This document shows, piece after piece, positions 12,751 through 25,000 of a stretch of DNA of 64,000 nt (position 1 is the stretch's first letter; each line of letters opens with the position of its first letter). The stretch lies in assembly GCA_947095535.1 (NCBI GenBank), contig OX352774.1, positions 10,478,001 to 10,542,000 on the forward strand, read 5' to 3'. Source of the stretch: Poecilobothrus nobilitatus (Eukaryota > Arthropoda > Insecta > Diptera > Dolichopodidae). The notes below the pieces were generated by a model. The model was not told the DNA's origin, did no database searches, and saw only the letters and a program-made list of their open reading frames with translations. Both the position numbers and the translations under genes were made by a program.

Positions 12751-13497
12751 CTGTTCTGATATAGAAATTCCATCCTTCAATTATGTTTCAATTCTGATCC
12801 TGAAGAACTATTTAAGACTTCAATCCTAATAATTAAGGAAAATCTTTTAAGTTCAGATCAATCCACCAGATAAGGAAAACTAGACTAATCTTCCCTCTTG
12901 TAGAACTCCACCCTTCTATTACTCTTCTGTTCTGATCCTGAAGAACTATTTAAGACTTCAATCCTAATATAATTAAGGAAAATCTTTTAAGTTCAGATCA
13001 ATCCACCAAATAAGGAAAACTAGACTAATCTTCCCTCTTATAGAACTTCACCCTTCTATTACTCTTCTGTTCTGATATAGAAATTCCATCCTTCAATTAT
13101 GTTTCAATTCTGATCCTGAAGAACTATTTAAGACTTCAATCCTAATAATTAAGGAAAATCTTTTAAGTTCAGATCAATCCACCAGATAAGAAAAACTAGA
13201 CTAATCTTCCCTCTTATAGAACTCCACCCTTCTATTACTCTTCTGTTCTGATCCTGAAGAACTATTTAAGACTTCAATCCTAATAATTAAGGAAAATCTT
13301 TTAAGTTCAGATCAATCCACCAGATAAGGAAAACTAGACTAATTTTCCCTCTTATAGAACTCCACCCTTCTATTACTCTTCTGTTCTGATATAGAAATTC
13401 CATTCTTCAATTATGCTTCAATTCTGATCCTGAAGAACTATTTTAAACTTCAATCCTTATAATTAAATAAAAATCTTTTAATTCCAGATTAATCCAA
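12692..13497. repeat. Second higher-order level: 176+140-bp dimer
   Basis: Units carrying the 38-bp insertion begin at 12692, 13008 and 13322 or just before (the insertion itself starts at 12761, 13077 and 13391). They alternate with normal units, giving a period of about 314-316 bp repeated 2.5 times. The insertion (ATAGAAATTCC...TTCTGAT) is itself a diverged copy of the 37 bp next to it (ATAGAACTCC...TTCTGAT), so it arose by a local internal duplication. Confidence 0.88.
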
Positions 13498-14339
13498 TAT
13501 CTGTTCGTTTACCACATAACCGCCAATAATAATAATATGTTGACACAAATTTAATTGATATATAAATGAAATGAATTTTTTAATTAACAATTTATTAAAA
13601 ACTTTTGTACTTATTAAAAATTGAAATTGAAAAATTTTCAATAAATCAAAATAACGACCCCGTAAAACAAAAATATTATTAAAATATTATTTATGTGTAA
13701 TATGAATAAAATCAAAATAAATTGGGTAAGATAATTTCTTTATAGAATTAATTTTATTGATAATAAAAATCGTTTTAATTTAAATAACCATTAATTTATT
13801 TAATATTAAAATTAATTAAAATACGAGAAATTATGTTTTTTTTATTTTTATTTTTATTTTAATATTTTCTTTTTATTCCTTTAGGTTATAATTAACTTAT
13901 AAATAAATAAAACCACTGTAATTAATTAATTTTTGAAATGTTAAAATGAGTTTTTTAAAAATATTTGAAACTTAGTAACTACATATTAACTATTTTGACA
14001 TTTTTATAAAAAAAAAACAAAATACTGATTGCAAAATAAAATTTTATAATGTGAAAGTAATTGTAATATTAAATATATATGTATATATATTTTATATAAG
14101 TATAACAATTAAAAATTATTTGGAAAACTACGAAAAAAAATATTTACAGATATTTTCTGTACAATCTCTCCTTCATTTGAATTTTATTTAAATTTACCTA
14201 ATTAAATTTCCTTAATAATTTTCCTCATATTTTTCAACACAACATCGTTGGAAATTTCAAGATTCTTTCATAATTTTCAAATCATAAAGGGTTTAATTTT
14301 TTAAAATTTTTAAAAGTTTGTAAAAATTTAAAAGAAAAC
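13498..14339. other. A+T-rich DNA, nothing recognised
   Basis: Sequence between the satellite edge and the next SINE. It is A/T-rich with stops in all frames and shows no repeat structure. Confidence 0.6.
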
Positions 14340-14350
14340 TAATAACATAT

Positions 14351-14540
14351 TTTTTTTTTGTTTTAATGGATTTTTTTGCCACATAAATGTGGACAGGAAA
14401 TTACACAGCCTTCCTGTTCTGGCGTGGCTGTAAATGTCGTACGGGAGTATAGTTCTTACGAATTCTGTGGGATCCGAACCTATACTCTCTTGGTGTTTAC
14501 AGCGTATTTTATACGCTCTTACCCACTAGGCCACCGAGGC
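14351..14540 (-). mobile_element. Full-length tRNA-derived SINE with 11-bp target duplication
   Basis: On the minus strand it runs from a complete tRNA-like head (GCCTCGGTGGCCTAGTGGGT, A box; B-box region altered to GGATCC) through the body to the terminal CCACATTTATGTGG dyad and an A-rich tail. TAATAACATAT is found immediately on both sides (14340-14350 and 14541-14551), a perfect 11-bp target-site duplication. This copy defines the 5' end of the family. Confidence 0.95.
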
Positions 14541-14842
14541 TAATAACATATGTATGTGTATATAACTTTTAGCTAGATAAAAACACTCATTGACCACTGC
14601 CTACTAATAATTACAAAAAAAATTACACAGCCTTCCTGTTCTGGCGTGGCTGTAAATGTCGTAAGGGAGTATAGTTCTTACGAATTGTGTGGGATCCAAA
14701 CCCATACTCCCTTGGTGTTTACAGCGTATTTTATACGCTCTCACCCACTAGGCCGCCGAGGCTAATAATATATGTATGTGTATATAACTTTTAGCTAGAT
14801 CAAAACACTCATTGACCACTGCCTACTAATAAACAAATTAAT
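14399..14842. repeat. 222-bp tandem duplication containing a SINE and its flank
   Basis: The segment from AATTACACAG at 14399 to about 14620 is repeated from 14621, with an exact offset of 222 bp. It includes most of the SINE, its downstream target duplication and about 60 bp of non-SINE flank (TTTTAGCTAGAT...CTACTAATAA). Because flank is included, this is a genomic duplication after insertion, not a second retroposition. Confidence 0.95.
14621..14762 (-). mobile_element. Duplicated SINE copy lacking its 3' end
   Basis: This is the second copy of the SINE inside the 222-bp duplication. It starts inside the 3' part of the element, so the terminal dyad and A-tail are absent, and it keeps the whole tRNA-like head. 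It differs from the first copy at several positions (for example GTAAGGG against GTACGGG, AATTGTGTG against AATTCTGTG), so the duplication is not very recent. Confidence 0.93.
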
Positions 14843-17817
14843 AATAAAATGAAATCGATAAAATTCTTATTACACTTTCATATGAATGAAAGGGGATGGA
14901 TACGAAATCCCAAAATCAGAAAAAAAAACTAATAATTTGAAATGTACAGCAACCTTTCGGATATTCTCGCATTTCAAAAATCTCTTTCTTAAAATATAGC
15001 GATAAATATATACTTTAAAAAAGAAGGAATCCCTGATTTCGTAACCAAGTTAAAATTTCTGCTAATACAGAATAATGTATATACATTTAAATATATATAT
15101 ATAATATTCTAAAAATATCACATAATATGTGTAATTTTATAAGCAACTCTAAAACCGCTTCAAATTTTTGTGTCACATATACACATCCACAGCAAAGTAT
15201 TTAAAATAGTGTTGGAGACTCTCTCAAAACAAATTATTGGAACCCTGATTTTGTAACCAACTATTATAACAGCTTCCGTAATTCAGAATCACGCATAAAT
15301 ATATTATATAAATATTGAAAAAGAAATAAGTATATGCTGTTTTTAAATCCAATGGTTCCAATTTCCAAATTACTAAAAGGTCTTATTTTGTAACTTGTAA
15401 CTTATTTGAATTGTGAAAAAGGTGTAAAGAAAGTGCTGCTCATTTATTGTAATCCACAATCATACCGGATTGTACAAAAAAATACAAATTTAACAAAAAT
15501 TTTATAATTGCCATTTAATTTAAATCATTTTTATATTGCAAAAACTTTCAAAAATCAGTTTGAACAAATCATTTGTTTAACCATTTAACGCAATGGAATT
15601 AATTGAAAAGCGAACGTTTATAATATAAATTTCCTGCAACTTCTCTTACATTACATTCTACTATTGTATTTTATTTTAATTTTTCTAGAAAATTTTTAAT
15701 CTAATATTTCTGAGACTAAACTCTACAATAAAAAGATTAATTAGTTTTTATATACCATACATTTTAAATAAAGAAATAAAAAGATTCATCATTTCATCTT
15801 AATTAAACAATTATTACAATGTCAGGTCGTCAACTGACCTTGTATACATTTTGAATAAGAAATAACTACTTATTTATAAAATATATTTCCACCCATAAAA
15901 CAGATAATGATTTTAATTCAATATTATGAATAAATTACAAATCTATCATAAAATTCTTACATGTAAAATTGAAAACCTCTTCTAAAAATATTTAAAACAT
16001 CTATATATGACTACAATAGAGCTACTACCACAAAATTCCCGATTTCCACAAATATTTAACTTGATATCGTGTTTTTTTTTTTTTTTTTACCGTCAAAAAC
16101 AAATTTAATTTAAGTATTTAATTTCTTAAAAAAAAAAAAAAAACCATATATCTAAGCCGCAAAACACGATCTTACATAACTATTTTAACATTGTTTCTAT
16201 ATAACCTTTCTCTAAATCACTATAAGTATATAAAAATCAACCCTTTAATTTGAAAGAAAATTGAAAAATGAAAAGAATCCATTATAAGAAAAAAAAAAAA
16301 GTACTTTGACAATTGAAAATGCCTTAATGACTTTTCAAGTTGTTCAGATCAGTTTTCATTTTTAACCCTTCAACCCTTTACAATTTCTTTAAAAATTTTT
16401 TCAATCCTTTTAGTTACTAATTGTGTTGTCATTTACCTTTTAAACTTTTTTTATTTGTTCCACATTGTCAAAAAAATAGAAGGGATTCTTTAATTTTTTT
16501 GTTCTTTTTTATATTTTTACCGTTATTTTGTTTTCATTTCTTTTTTACCGTTATTTTCAATATTTCTACCACTTTTATTGCTGACGTATATAATTTGCGT
16601 TAAATAGAGCTTGAACAATCAACAGCGAGTAAGTTAGCATTAAACAAAACAAAAAAAAAAAAAATATTAAGGGTTTGTTTCATTCTGATGAAAAAAAAAA
16701 CATTTTTTTTTTTTGTTTGTTTTTTTGTGTAACATCCATTTTTTTGTTTTCATTTCTTTAACTTCATTTTCATCCCCAATCTCTAGTTTCACTTTCATTT
16801 TCTTTCTTAAAAGGATAAATTTTAAATTTTTTTTTTTTGTATTGACAGAGAAATTTATTGTTTTACAGTATTTTCTGTCTTTTTCTCTACTTTTTAATTT
16901 TTCTGTATATTCTATAACAAAAATTTTCGAATTTAATGATAACAATGATAATAATGTTGATGTTTGTGATAATGATGATAATGATTTAGTACAAAAAAAA
17001 AAAAAAAAAAATTTTTAGTTGTGTTGAAAAAGGAAAATCAATAATTATTTTTTGAATTTTTGAATTGAGTGTCTTTTGAAATTCAAAAAAAAAAAAAAAA
17101 AAAAAAAAACAAGAAAAGTAATGAGCAATAATTCAAAATAGATTTGAAAAGGAATGAAAACCTTACTTTTTGTTTATCTTAAATGTTTTTTTTTCGTGTA
17201 AAATGTTTTCCATTATTAAATTTTCAATGGAAAAGAAAAACAAAAAGAAAATATTACTAATTATAATGACTTTTCATAAAATCTGAAAAAAAAAAATTAA
17301 AAAAACTTTAAAAAGTTAAAAGGACAATTAAATTGTTGTTGTTATTTTTAATTTTCACTTATTTTCAGTCGGAAAATTTTGGAAGTTTATATAACGTTAT
17401 TTATAATGAGTGAAAACGTATATATATAAATTTTGTTAACTATACTTTACAATTGACAGTATTTTAAGTTTGTATATTCAATTAAGGATAATTGAAAGTA
17501 AGACTATTTTTCAATAGCACACGGCAATAAGGAAATCAATATAATGTAGTCTCAATAACTGAGTGGTTAAAGTTTTTAGCCAAACGAAAGCGGAAATGAA
17601 AATGATTTATTCTCCTAATCTTTAATTAAAAGTTCAAAAATTCCTAATTTTTACATTTATCGACGAGAATCAAGATTTAATACTCTGTACTATTCGTTTT
17701 AAACAATTTTTTTAAATTTTTAAAATTAACTCAATAAGCTGATTATGAAATTGAGAAAAAAATTGTCATACAAAATAAAAAAAAAGTGTATTAAAATGAG
17801 GACGGTCCCAAAAAGAG
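14843..17817. other. A+T-rich DNA with homopolymers, no gene
   Basis: It includes a 25-A run (17085-17109), other poly(A)/poly(T) tracts and a diverged repeat at 15026-15310 listed separately. Open frames at 16421-16603 and 16713-17018 are Phe/Lys-rich translations of T and A tracts and are not credible genes. Confidence 0.6.
15026..15310 (+). repeat. Diverged direct repeat, two copies about 213 bp apart
   Basis: GGAATCCCTGATTTCGTAAC (15026) and GGAACCCTGATTTTGTAAC (15239) each lead into similar downstream sequence (GCTAATACAGAATAATG against GCTTCCGTAATTCAGAATCA). The reverse complement of the core also occurs at 7891-7907. This is probably an old dispersed repeat. Confidence 0.5.
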
Positions 17818-18261
17818 GATCAAAAAGTGTTTTATGAAAAAGATTGTTGCATTTTATTTGTGTAACAACTTTCCCTTAACAACTTTTTTCATAATATTTT
17901 TCTGTTTCAAAATATTCTTAAAAAATATAAAAATAGCCCTAGTATAGCCCTAGCATTTGAGACTGATGGATTTCTACAAAAAACTTTTCATATCGAGATA
18001 TTTACGTCAAAATACTAAATATGAAATTTTATCGAATTCTATTCAGGGACTGTAGCGTTTCCACAGACAGATACACACCCCTTCAAAAACACTTAATATG
18101 AAATTTTTTCGAATTCTATTCAGGGACTGTAGCGTTTCCACAGACAGATACACACCCCTTCAAAAACACTTAATTCAGGTTGCTATACATACCTGACAAA
18201 TGCCAATCGAAATTTTCGTGTCATCACAATACCTTCCTTATACATTACATATATGCGATTA
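17818..18261 (+). mobile_element. Dispersed repeat family A, copy 1
   Basis: It aligns with 41468-41881. Shared landmarks in the same order are GGATCAAAAA, TTGTGTAACAACTTTC, GAGATATTTACGTCAAAA, AAATATGAAATTT, a CAGACAGATACACACC-type CA-rich stretch and TTATACATTA near the end. Spacing is conserved. It is non-coding and its class is unknown. In this copy a 77-bp part is duplicated in tandem. Confidence 0.75.
18021..18174. repeat. 77-bp tandem duplication
   Basis: Copies lie at 18021-18097 and 18098-18174. They are identical apart from one or two bases, so this is a recent event inside an older repeat. The unit contains CGAATTCTATTCAGGGAC and the CACAGACAGATACACACC stretch. Confidence 0.95.
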
Positions 18262-19529
18262 GTATAAAATTATAATAAATATTTTCTAAATAGTTAATTA
18301 TAGTAAAAACATTGAATGAAAACTTTTTAACTTTTTCAAAGAATATATATTCGAAGAAAATTTTCAAATGAATTAATAAAAATATTTAACTAAATAATTT
18401 TTTTTTTTTGTGTATTTACAACATTGTAAAATTTTTTCAATTTCTGCATCATATTAATATAAAAAAAAAAACAATTTTTAAAAATCATTGTTACATGCCA
18501 TTAATTTCTTATTTTTACAAATGCTAAAATAGTAATTAAGTGAAAAATGAATTTTTATTAACCGAAACACAATAAAGTTATTGAAATGTGAAAAGAAAAA
18601 ATTGAATCATTTATAATTTATTTAGAAAAAAATATAAATGTTCGTAATGTTTGAACAAGAATTTAAATTATTATTAGATTCAGGGTCGGCGAAAAGGCAA
18701 TGCAAAAAGGTGCGACTACAAATGGTATAATTGCTTTTATTTGTTATATATAAGTAAGTATATAAGTATATATAAATATTATTTGTTATATACTTAAGTA
18801 TATAAATAATACTACTTTTTTCAACTATAAATTCTAGCATTTTTGAAATGTAATTAAGTACTTTTTTTTTTAAAGGCCTGGTATTGTTATTTATTTCATT
18901 TTTTCGTTATTATTATGTAGTTGTTCTAAACAAACAATAGATTTAAATCAGATTTCTAAATGAAGACTAAAAATTTGCTATTAGGTAGCTAATTTAATTT
19001 TTAAAATCGAAAATCGACAATCAAAAATATAAGTATGACATGACGTGTAACAGAATTAAAATAATAACAGGCATATTGTATTTATCTTTATGAATTGAAA
19101 CTTTTTTAAACAATAATACTACATGATACTTATGACAGTTCCCGTTCCCACTTAATTACCGACTAACTTTTACGTTAGCCTGATTACATTTATATATTAA
19201 ATTTAAATTTTTGTAGCATATTGTAATGTAATGTTAACAATTTTATTTTGTACTAAAAGTACTAGCGTTACATGACACATGTTTAAACGAAAAACTCCAA
19301 ATAAATAAAAGGTTACAACCGGTATACACTGAACTATTGAAAATACGTGACGGCAACAAATCAATTTTATACAATTATTAAGAACTAATTTTGAATAACA
19401 ATTAGGTATGTACCTACTCCTTTTTTTTTGTCAACCATAGCAATTTTTTGTTTGATCTGTCATTACAGTTACAATACAAATGTCAAATTTTCGATTTTTA
19501 TTATTAAGTATAAATTATATTAAATGGAA
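18262..19529. other. A+T-rich DNA, nothing recognised
   Basis: It contains a local imperfect duplication of TTTGTTATATA/AAGTATATAA motifs near 18740-18810 and otherwise plain A/T-rich sequence. No gene is seen. Confidence 0.6.
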
Positions 19530-20064
19530 CTGGACCACAGTGATGTTATAGCGTCGTATTTATCGTATTTTGTACGAATTTCAAAGGCAAAATACGATGT
19601 ACGATTTTTAGTCTTATTTAGAGAAAAAAATACGATTTTGATCCAAAACAAGCAAAAATATGATTTTGACCCAAAACAAAAAAATATGTACATACATATA
19701 TATATGTAGTTAGAATAATATTGTTACAAGTTACAACTATATAATGTACAATTTTCATCAATATTCAATAATTCAATATTTCAATATGTCAAAGATCGTT
19801 TATTTTCTAAATTTTAATAAGGGTTGGTACGAGTCAATTTTTATTTCCAAATCTAGTCTCGCCATCAGATTTTCAAACTATTGAATCAGGATTTCTGGGA
19901 ATTAAAAATCTTGATTTTGTAAATATATTTAGCGTATACATTTTTTTTTGTTTATTATGTTCTTATATTTAAAGATATATGTATATTATATTGCTAAGTT
20001 ACCAAACTCCAGTTAAATTATTTTTTGCAATGCCCAAAGTGTAATCTGTAATATAATAGACAAG

Positions 20065-20088
20065 ATGTTGGCGAGACCTTGCCAACAT
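20065..20088. repeat. 8-bp perfect hairpin inside the hAT element
   Basis: ATGTTGGC (20065-20072) pairs with GCCAACAT (20081-20088) over an 8-nt loop. Role unknown. Confidence 0.6.
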
Positions 20089-20127
20089 GTAAAAAAAAAT
20101 ATTTTATATCTATAATAATTTAAAATT

Positions 20128-20965
20128 TTATTATCAGAGACACGAATCTTTAACTCAAAGTATTATCAAGAGACACAAACCGTTCATTAAAAATATAAAT
20201 AAATTTAGTAAATATTATTACCAGAGACCAAATTTTCCACTAGAAGTATTATCAGAGACACAACCCGTCCATTAAAAGGGAGTACAGTCAAAAAAGGAAA
20301 AGTACATACTTAAAAAACACATTTTCAATAAAAATAAATTCAGCAAATTTTTAATTTTTTAATTTGACCGCCACCACCATTATGAACTGGTCGCAGCGGT
20401 AAATTAAAAATAAATTATTAATCTTCTGTTGACGTTTTCAACCTTTGTTTTGGAAAAAAAAAATAGGTACTCTTAATAAAATTAAAACGCTTGAAGGTGA
20501 AAAGAGCAAAGTTTATAGTAAGCCTCATATTTGTAAGAAAAAATAATAGGCCGATTTTATTCTTGATTTTGTTTTCATTAGTATCAAAGCTGGTAAAAGT
20601 TTCGTAACAGACTTTAAAGTAGTTTTGTTTATTTAGGTTGAAATTTAGATTTTTAAGCTAAATTTTCGGTATAACTGGTATAACATAAAATATTCGAAAT
20701 TTTTTTATTAATATAAAATTCGGCAGACTTAAATAATCATATTTCATAACAGAAGTCTGGAACTTTTTCTAGATATTTTTCTTAAAAAAAAAAAAACAAC
20801 TAACATAGAAAATATCATTTTAGAAGCCTTCTCTCACAATAGATTCATAATTTTGTACTAATTTATTATTAGACCATTAAATTAAAAAGCTGTCGAAAAC
20901 GACCGTCACAAAAAAAAAGCCCCCGAAAATTTATTAAATTTCATTATCAGAGACATGAATCTTTT
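20128..20965. repeat. Degenerate 'ATTATCAGAGACA' repeats
   Basis: Variants of TTATCAGAGACACGAATCTT occur at about 20131, 20161, 20218, 20249 and 20943. TAAATTCAGCAAATTTTT recurs at about 20335 and 21015. The spacing is irregular, so this is internal duplication within the hAT element and not a clean satellite. Confidence 0.6.
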
Positions 20966-22014
20966 ATTAAATATACCAAAGACCTCTTCTAAAGTACATT
21001 TAAATAAAATAAATTCAGCAAATTTTTTTCAAGCAAAAAAAAATAAACGCAAAAGACTTGAAAGTAGTTTTGATAATTAAAGTAATTTCGCGGCGAAAAC
21101 AACTATTTTTCATCGACATAAAAATTTTTTTTAAAACTAAAGAAAAATAGAGAGTAAAATTTTAACAAATATTAAAATTATTTCGATTATTGGTATTGTT
21201 TTAAATGTAACAAAAAAAATCGTAGAGGTTGGTGTTGGTTGGTTTTTCGCCGTTTTTTATTGTGCACTTTATACATGTGTTTCAAACAATTTTTGAGATA
21301 TCGGCACGAACTTTTACCCTGAATGTGTTTTTAGCTTGGACCATTTTTTCTCAATGATTAAAAAACTGCCAAAAATTACCGCTACGAAAAAAGGGCGAGA
21401 AAAATTAATAAACTGCTACCTAACATTTTTAATTTTATGTGTTTAGATTTGTTTTATGATTTTTTCTATTACATCAAGTAAGTAAGTGATTCCAACGTTT
21501 TTTTAATGGTGCTGATGTAAAAATGAAATTTTTAGGTAGTTTATTAAGGGAGTCAGTATGATAACGGAAATGTTTTTGAATCTATAGAAATTGTGCAATT
21601 GCACAGGGGATTTTCTAGTTATATTTATATTTATGAAATAAGGTTTTTGTTGAATTTATGAAGTAATTTTTTTTTGTTTATTTTATAAAATACATATGTT
21701 TATTTTTAAAATTACTCTTTCTTTTATTTAAGTATTTTACCACTTCATAAATACAGCAACAAAAGGTTAGCCCGATTTCTTAATAAAGTTTTTATTTTGA
21801 ACGGTTTTTTGACAGGATTTTACACCAAAAACTTGTTGACTGAATTTTTTGACCAAATTTTTTAAAAAGTTTCCAGTCAAACGTTCAAATTTTGACCGGA
21901 TTGAAAATTTTGAAGTGGCAACACTGGTAGTCATTGCAAAATACGATAATTACGATTTTGAAACGATTTAGTGTACGATTTGAAAAAAAATTCTATAACA
22001 ACACTGCTGGACCA

Positions 22015-25000
22015 TAAATGCAGATTGAAATTTTTGTTTTTACAATTAATGTTTTCTATTTAAAATATTTATGCATATTTTTCTTAAATATTTTCATAAC
22101 GAATATGTATACCTACTTTCCATTTAATCTTTCGCAACTAAATACTACTAGTTTACTTTAAATATACTTACAACTCAGAATTTTTTATAAACTTGCCAAA
22201 TGATCATAAATAAATGACCAGGTGACCATAAATTAATAGATACACTAAGAAAAGACAACTTCAACACGGGGTCAACATAAAACATACAAATACAAAATTT
22301 GTAGTCCTGATTCAAATTTTTAGGGTTTAATATCTTTGTATGCGTCTAGAATAGATAAACCCATCCGGCTTAACAAACAATAAAACAAACGAGTAAACCT
22401 AAAATAAAAGAACAATCTCTACTGTACATTAAACCAAAAATTAAAAAATTTGCCTCAGAATTATTTTTTATGAAACCTGTGTGGACACTACAGTACAAAA
22501 ATTGTTTAGTATAATACAAGACGTTACTTAAAAGTAAAAATACTCCAGAGATACAATTTTAAAACTATGTACTTACTTAACTAGTTCCATTTATTATAGT
22601 CCAATTAAAATCGAAACAGAATAAATTTATTTTAACCCTTTTCTAATAACTACACACATATAGAGATAAGATAATCACATATAATATATTATATACTTAC
22701 ATTTTATATAAAAATCAATAATCCTTACTTTTCTGTTATATTAAATTAATTTCAAACCAATATTTATTTTGAGATTTTAGTCATTTTATATATGTATGTA
22801 TGTATATTTTCTTTTTAACTCAAAGACTTGTTAAAGCTAACACTCATTTGTTACTCAAAAAAAAAATAAAAAATTGATAAAAAATATTAACACACTAACT
22901 TTAACTTTAATCTAATCTGTTCTATAATACATATTAACAGCAACAGCTGACACCTATTCTATCTAAAAATAAATTATTTCTTGGAAAAACAAAACAAAAA
23001 AAGAAACAAAGACATAGAATGAAAAAGTATTGAAAATTGAGACTTAAAATAAACCAAACTTTTGTTTTTTTTTTTTTTGTTTTGGAACTGAAAAAATATC
23101 AAAAGAACTTAATACAACAGAACATATGATTTAAAAATAAATAGAATAAAAATTTCCAGAATCACAAACTATAGAATTTTGAATGTTTCGAGTATAAAAA
23201 AGACCTTCAAAAAATCTAAAAAAAAAAATTCAATAAAACTAACAAAAACCCACACTACCAAAAATGAAATGAAAAAAAACAAAATTCAAAATCGATTTCT
23301 AAATTATATTATGTCCTGTCAAAAAAATAAATTCATCAGATTAGTCACACTTTTAAAACCAAACCAAATATATTATTTATATCTATAGGTACACTCTATA
23401 TGTATCTACATAATATCTATAGTAAAATCCAAACTAATCTTAAATCTGATTCAAAATTGTTTTTAACATTTTATTTTGTATTTTTCTTTTCTTTACATAC
23501 ATACGCAATAAACTCGTTTTTTCTCTTCAAAAAAAAAAAAAACAAAATTAAAAGAAAAGAAGAAGATATTCTCCAAGAAATTAAAAGAAAAAAAGACAAA
23601 GTATACCAAAATCTTTTTATACAAGTTATTTTTTTTTTAATAAGAAACTCTTCTAAAAGTAAATAGAAAAGAAAAACCTTCTTTTCTAAAAGATAAGGTC
23701 CTTAACCTTCTCCTTTTGTAAAATAAAAAATTACAAAAGATATGAATAAGAAGTTAATATAATAGAAATAAGAACTTATAAATGATACCTTTTCAAAAGG
23801 TATTAGAACTTAACTATTCTATAACTACCTTAGATCCAGTTTATAGAAATAGATTTTATTAGTAAAATAAAAAAAAAAAAAACAAAAATAAAAACATCAA
23901 AAAGGAAGACATCAGCACTAAAAATTTTACCGACATAACATATACATAATTTATACGTAAATATGTTTTATATTTATATAATACATGTAAGTATAAATAT
24001 GTATATAATATATGTTATGGTCACTTTTAAAAATATCTATGACGAAAAACGAAAACAATATAAAATGGGGGACTCATCACAATTTATTGCATATCTCAGT
24101 GGTAGAAAACCATTGCGTAAACCGTAAGGGCCGGATATAATGTTTGTAAACTAAAGTCTTCTTACGAACGAAAAACGATGAAAATATTTTTGACGAAAAT
24201 ATTTTTCAAATACATATATGTATATAGCCAGATATATAGAGATATTATATATATATTATGTACATATATGTATTGTAGGTACATAAATTTAAAAAAGAAC
24301 TTAAAGAAGTTCGGCTTAAGAAACACTTATAGAAACATCTCAATGTAGCGAAATGCGAGTTATGAAAGTAAAACTATACATTCACAAATAGAGTATATAT
24401 ATATGTATTTTAGGAGAACAAAATTTTAAAAATTTAACAATACATTTTTTAGGCGAGAAAATTTCTTGTAAACGAATCTACTCTACAAAATTGAAACTAT
24501 ACTTAATATAAAATACGATGAATATAAAGTAAATTACAGGTAGATATGTCAATAATTAGCTACAAACTAATAGAATTACGGCTACGGTAACCTTCAAGAC
24601 AGTAAATAATAGAAATGAGTAGAAAATTTATAGGAACTTAGAAAAAATTTAAGCAAATTGAGAACTAGATATGCAGACAAAGACATATTCAAGAGCATGA
24701 ACAAAATTAAAACAGAAAAAATGGTAGCGTCCAAATATTTTATTGAATCTTGGATAATATGAAGTACTCAAGTGTCTAGTATAAAATAACAATAATAACT
24801 GCTTTTAAAAATTTGCACAAATTCTTAGCTTTTTTAATTTAACTGAAAGTATTGAAAGTATTGGATTCTACTCTTTTTGTTTCATTCCAGTAAGTGTAAA
24901 CTACATATTTAATTATTAAGAGTAAACTATATATTTTCTTGATGCTAACTTTTGAAAGGAAAGGTCTTTTTTTAATGCTAACTGCAATAAGTAGATTATA

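Larger units (their letters stand above)
9926..13497. repeat. 138-bp satellite array, 25 units
   Basis: Units begin at 9926, 10064, 10202, 10340, 10478, 10616, 10754, 10892, 11030, 11168, 11306, 11446, 11584, 11724, 11862, 12000, 12138, 12276, 12414, 12552, 12692, 12868, 13008, 13184 and 13322, each opening with (A/G)ATAAGGAAAACTA or close variants. The basic period is 138 bp. Four units are 140 bp through an added TA or AT dinucleotide. Three near the right edge are about 176 bp through a 38-bp insertion. Most units differ by only a few bases; the last (from about 13430) is strongly decayed, as expected for an array edge. No frame is open through the unit. The array is interstitial, flanked on both sides by ordinary A/T-rich DNA. 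Whether it is centromeric, pericentromeric or a local expansion cannot be told from the window. Confidence 0.97.
19538..22006. mobile_element. Complete non-autonomous hAT element (2469 bp)
   Basis: The ends are inverted: CAGTGATGTTATAG at 19538, and the reverse complement of CAGTGTTGTTATAG ending at 22006 (13 of 14 match). The element is flanked by a perfect 8-bp direct repeat CTGGACCA (19530-19537 and 22007-22014). An 8-bp target duplication with CAGTG-type ends is the hallmark of hAT transposons. Multiple TACGAT/ATCGTA motifs lie close to both ends (about 19550-19645 and 21945-21985), as expected for sub-terminal transposase-binding repeats. No transposase fragment was recognised inside. 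The interior is A/T-rich with a repeated 'ATTATCAGAGACA' motif. A second hAT-like end, GTGGCAACACTG, lies inside at 21915-21926. Confidence 0.93.

Noticed and set aside
9926..13497. Regularly spaced repeats that might suggest a CRISPR array
   Set aside because: The whole 138-bp unit is repeated with no unique spacers, in eukaryotic DNA; it is a satellite.
16713..17018. 101-residue frame ending in an Asn/Asp-rich stretch
   Set aside because: It is Phe-rich from T-tracts followed by a short (GATAAT)-type simple repeat; no sign of a real protein.
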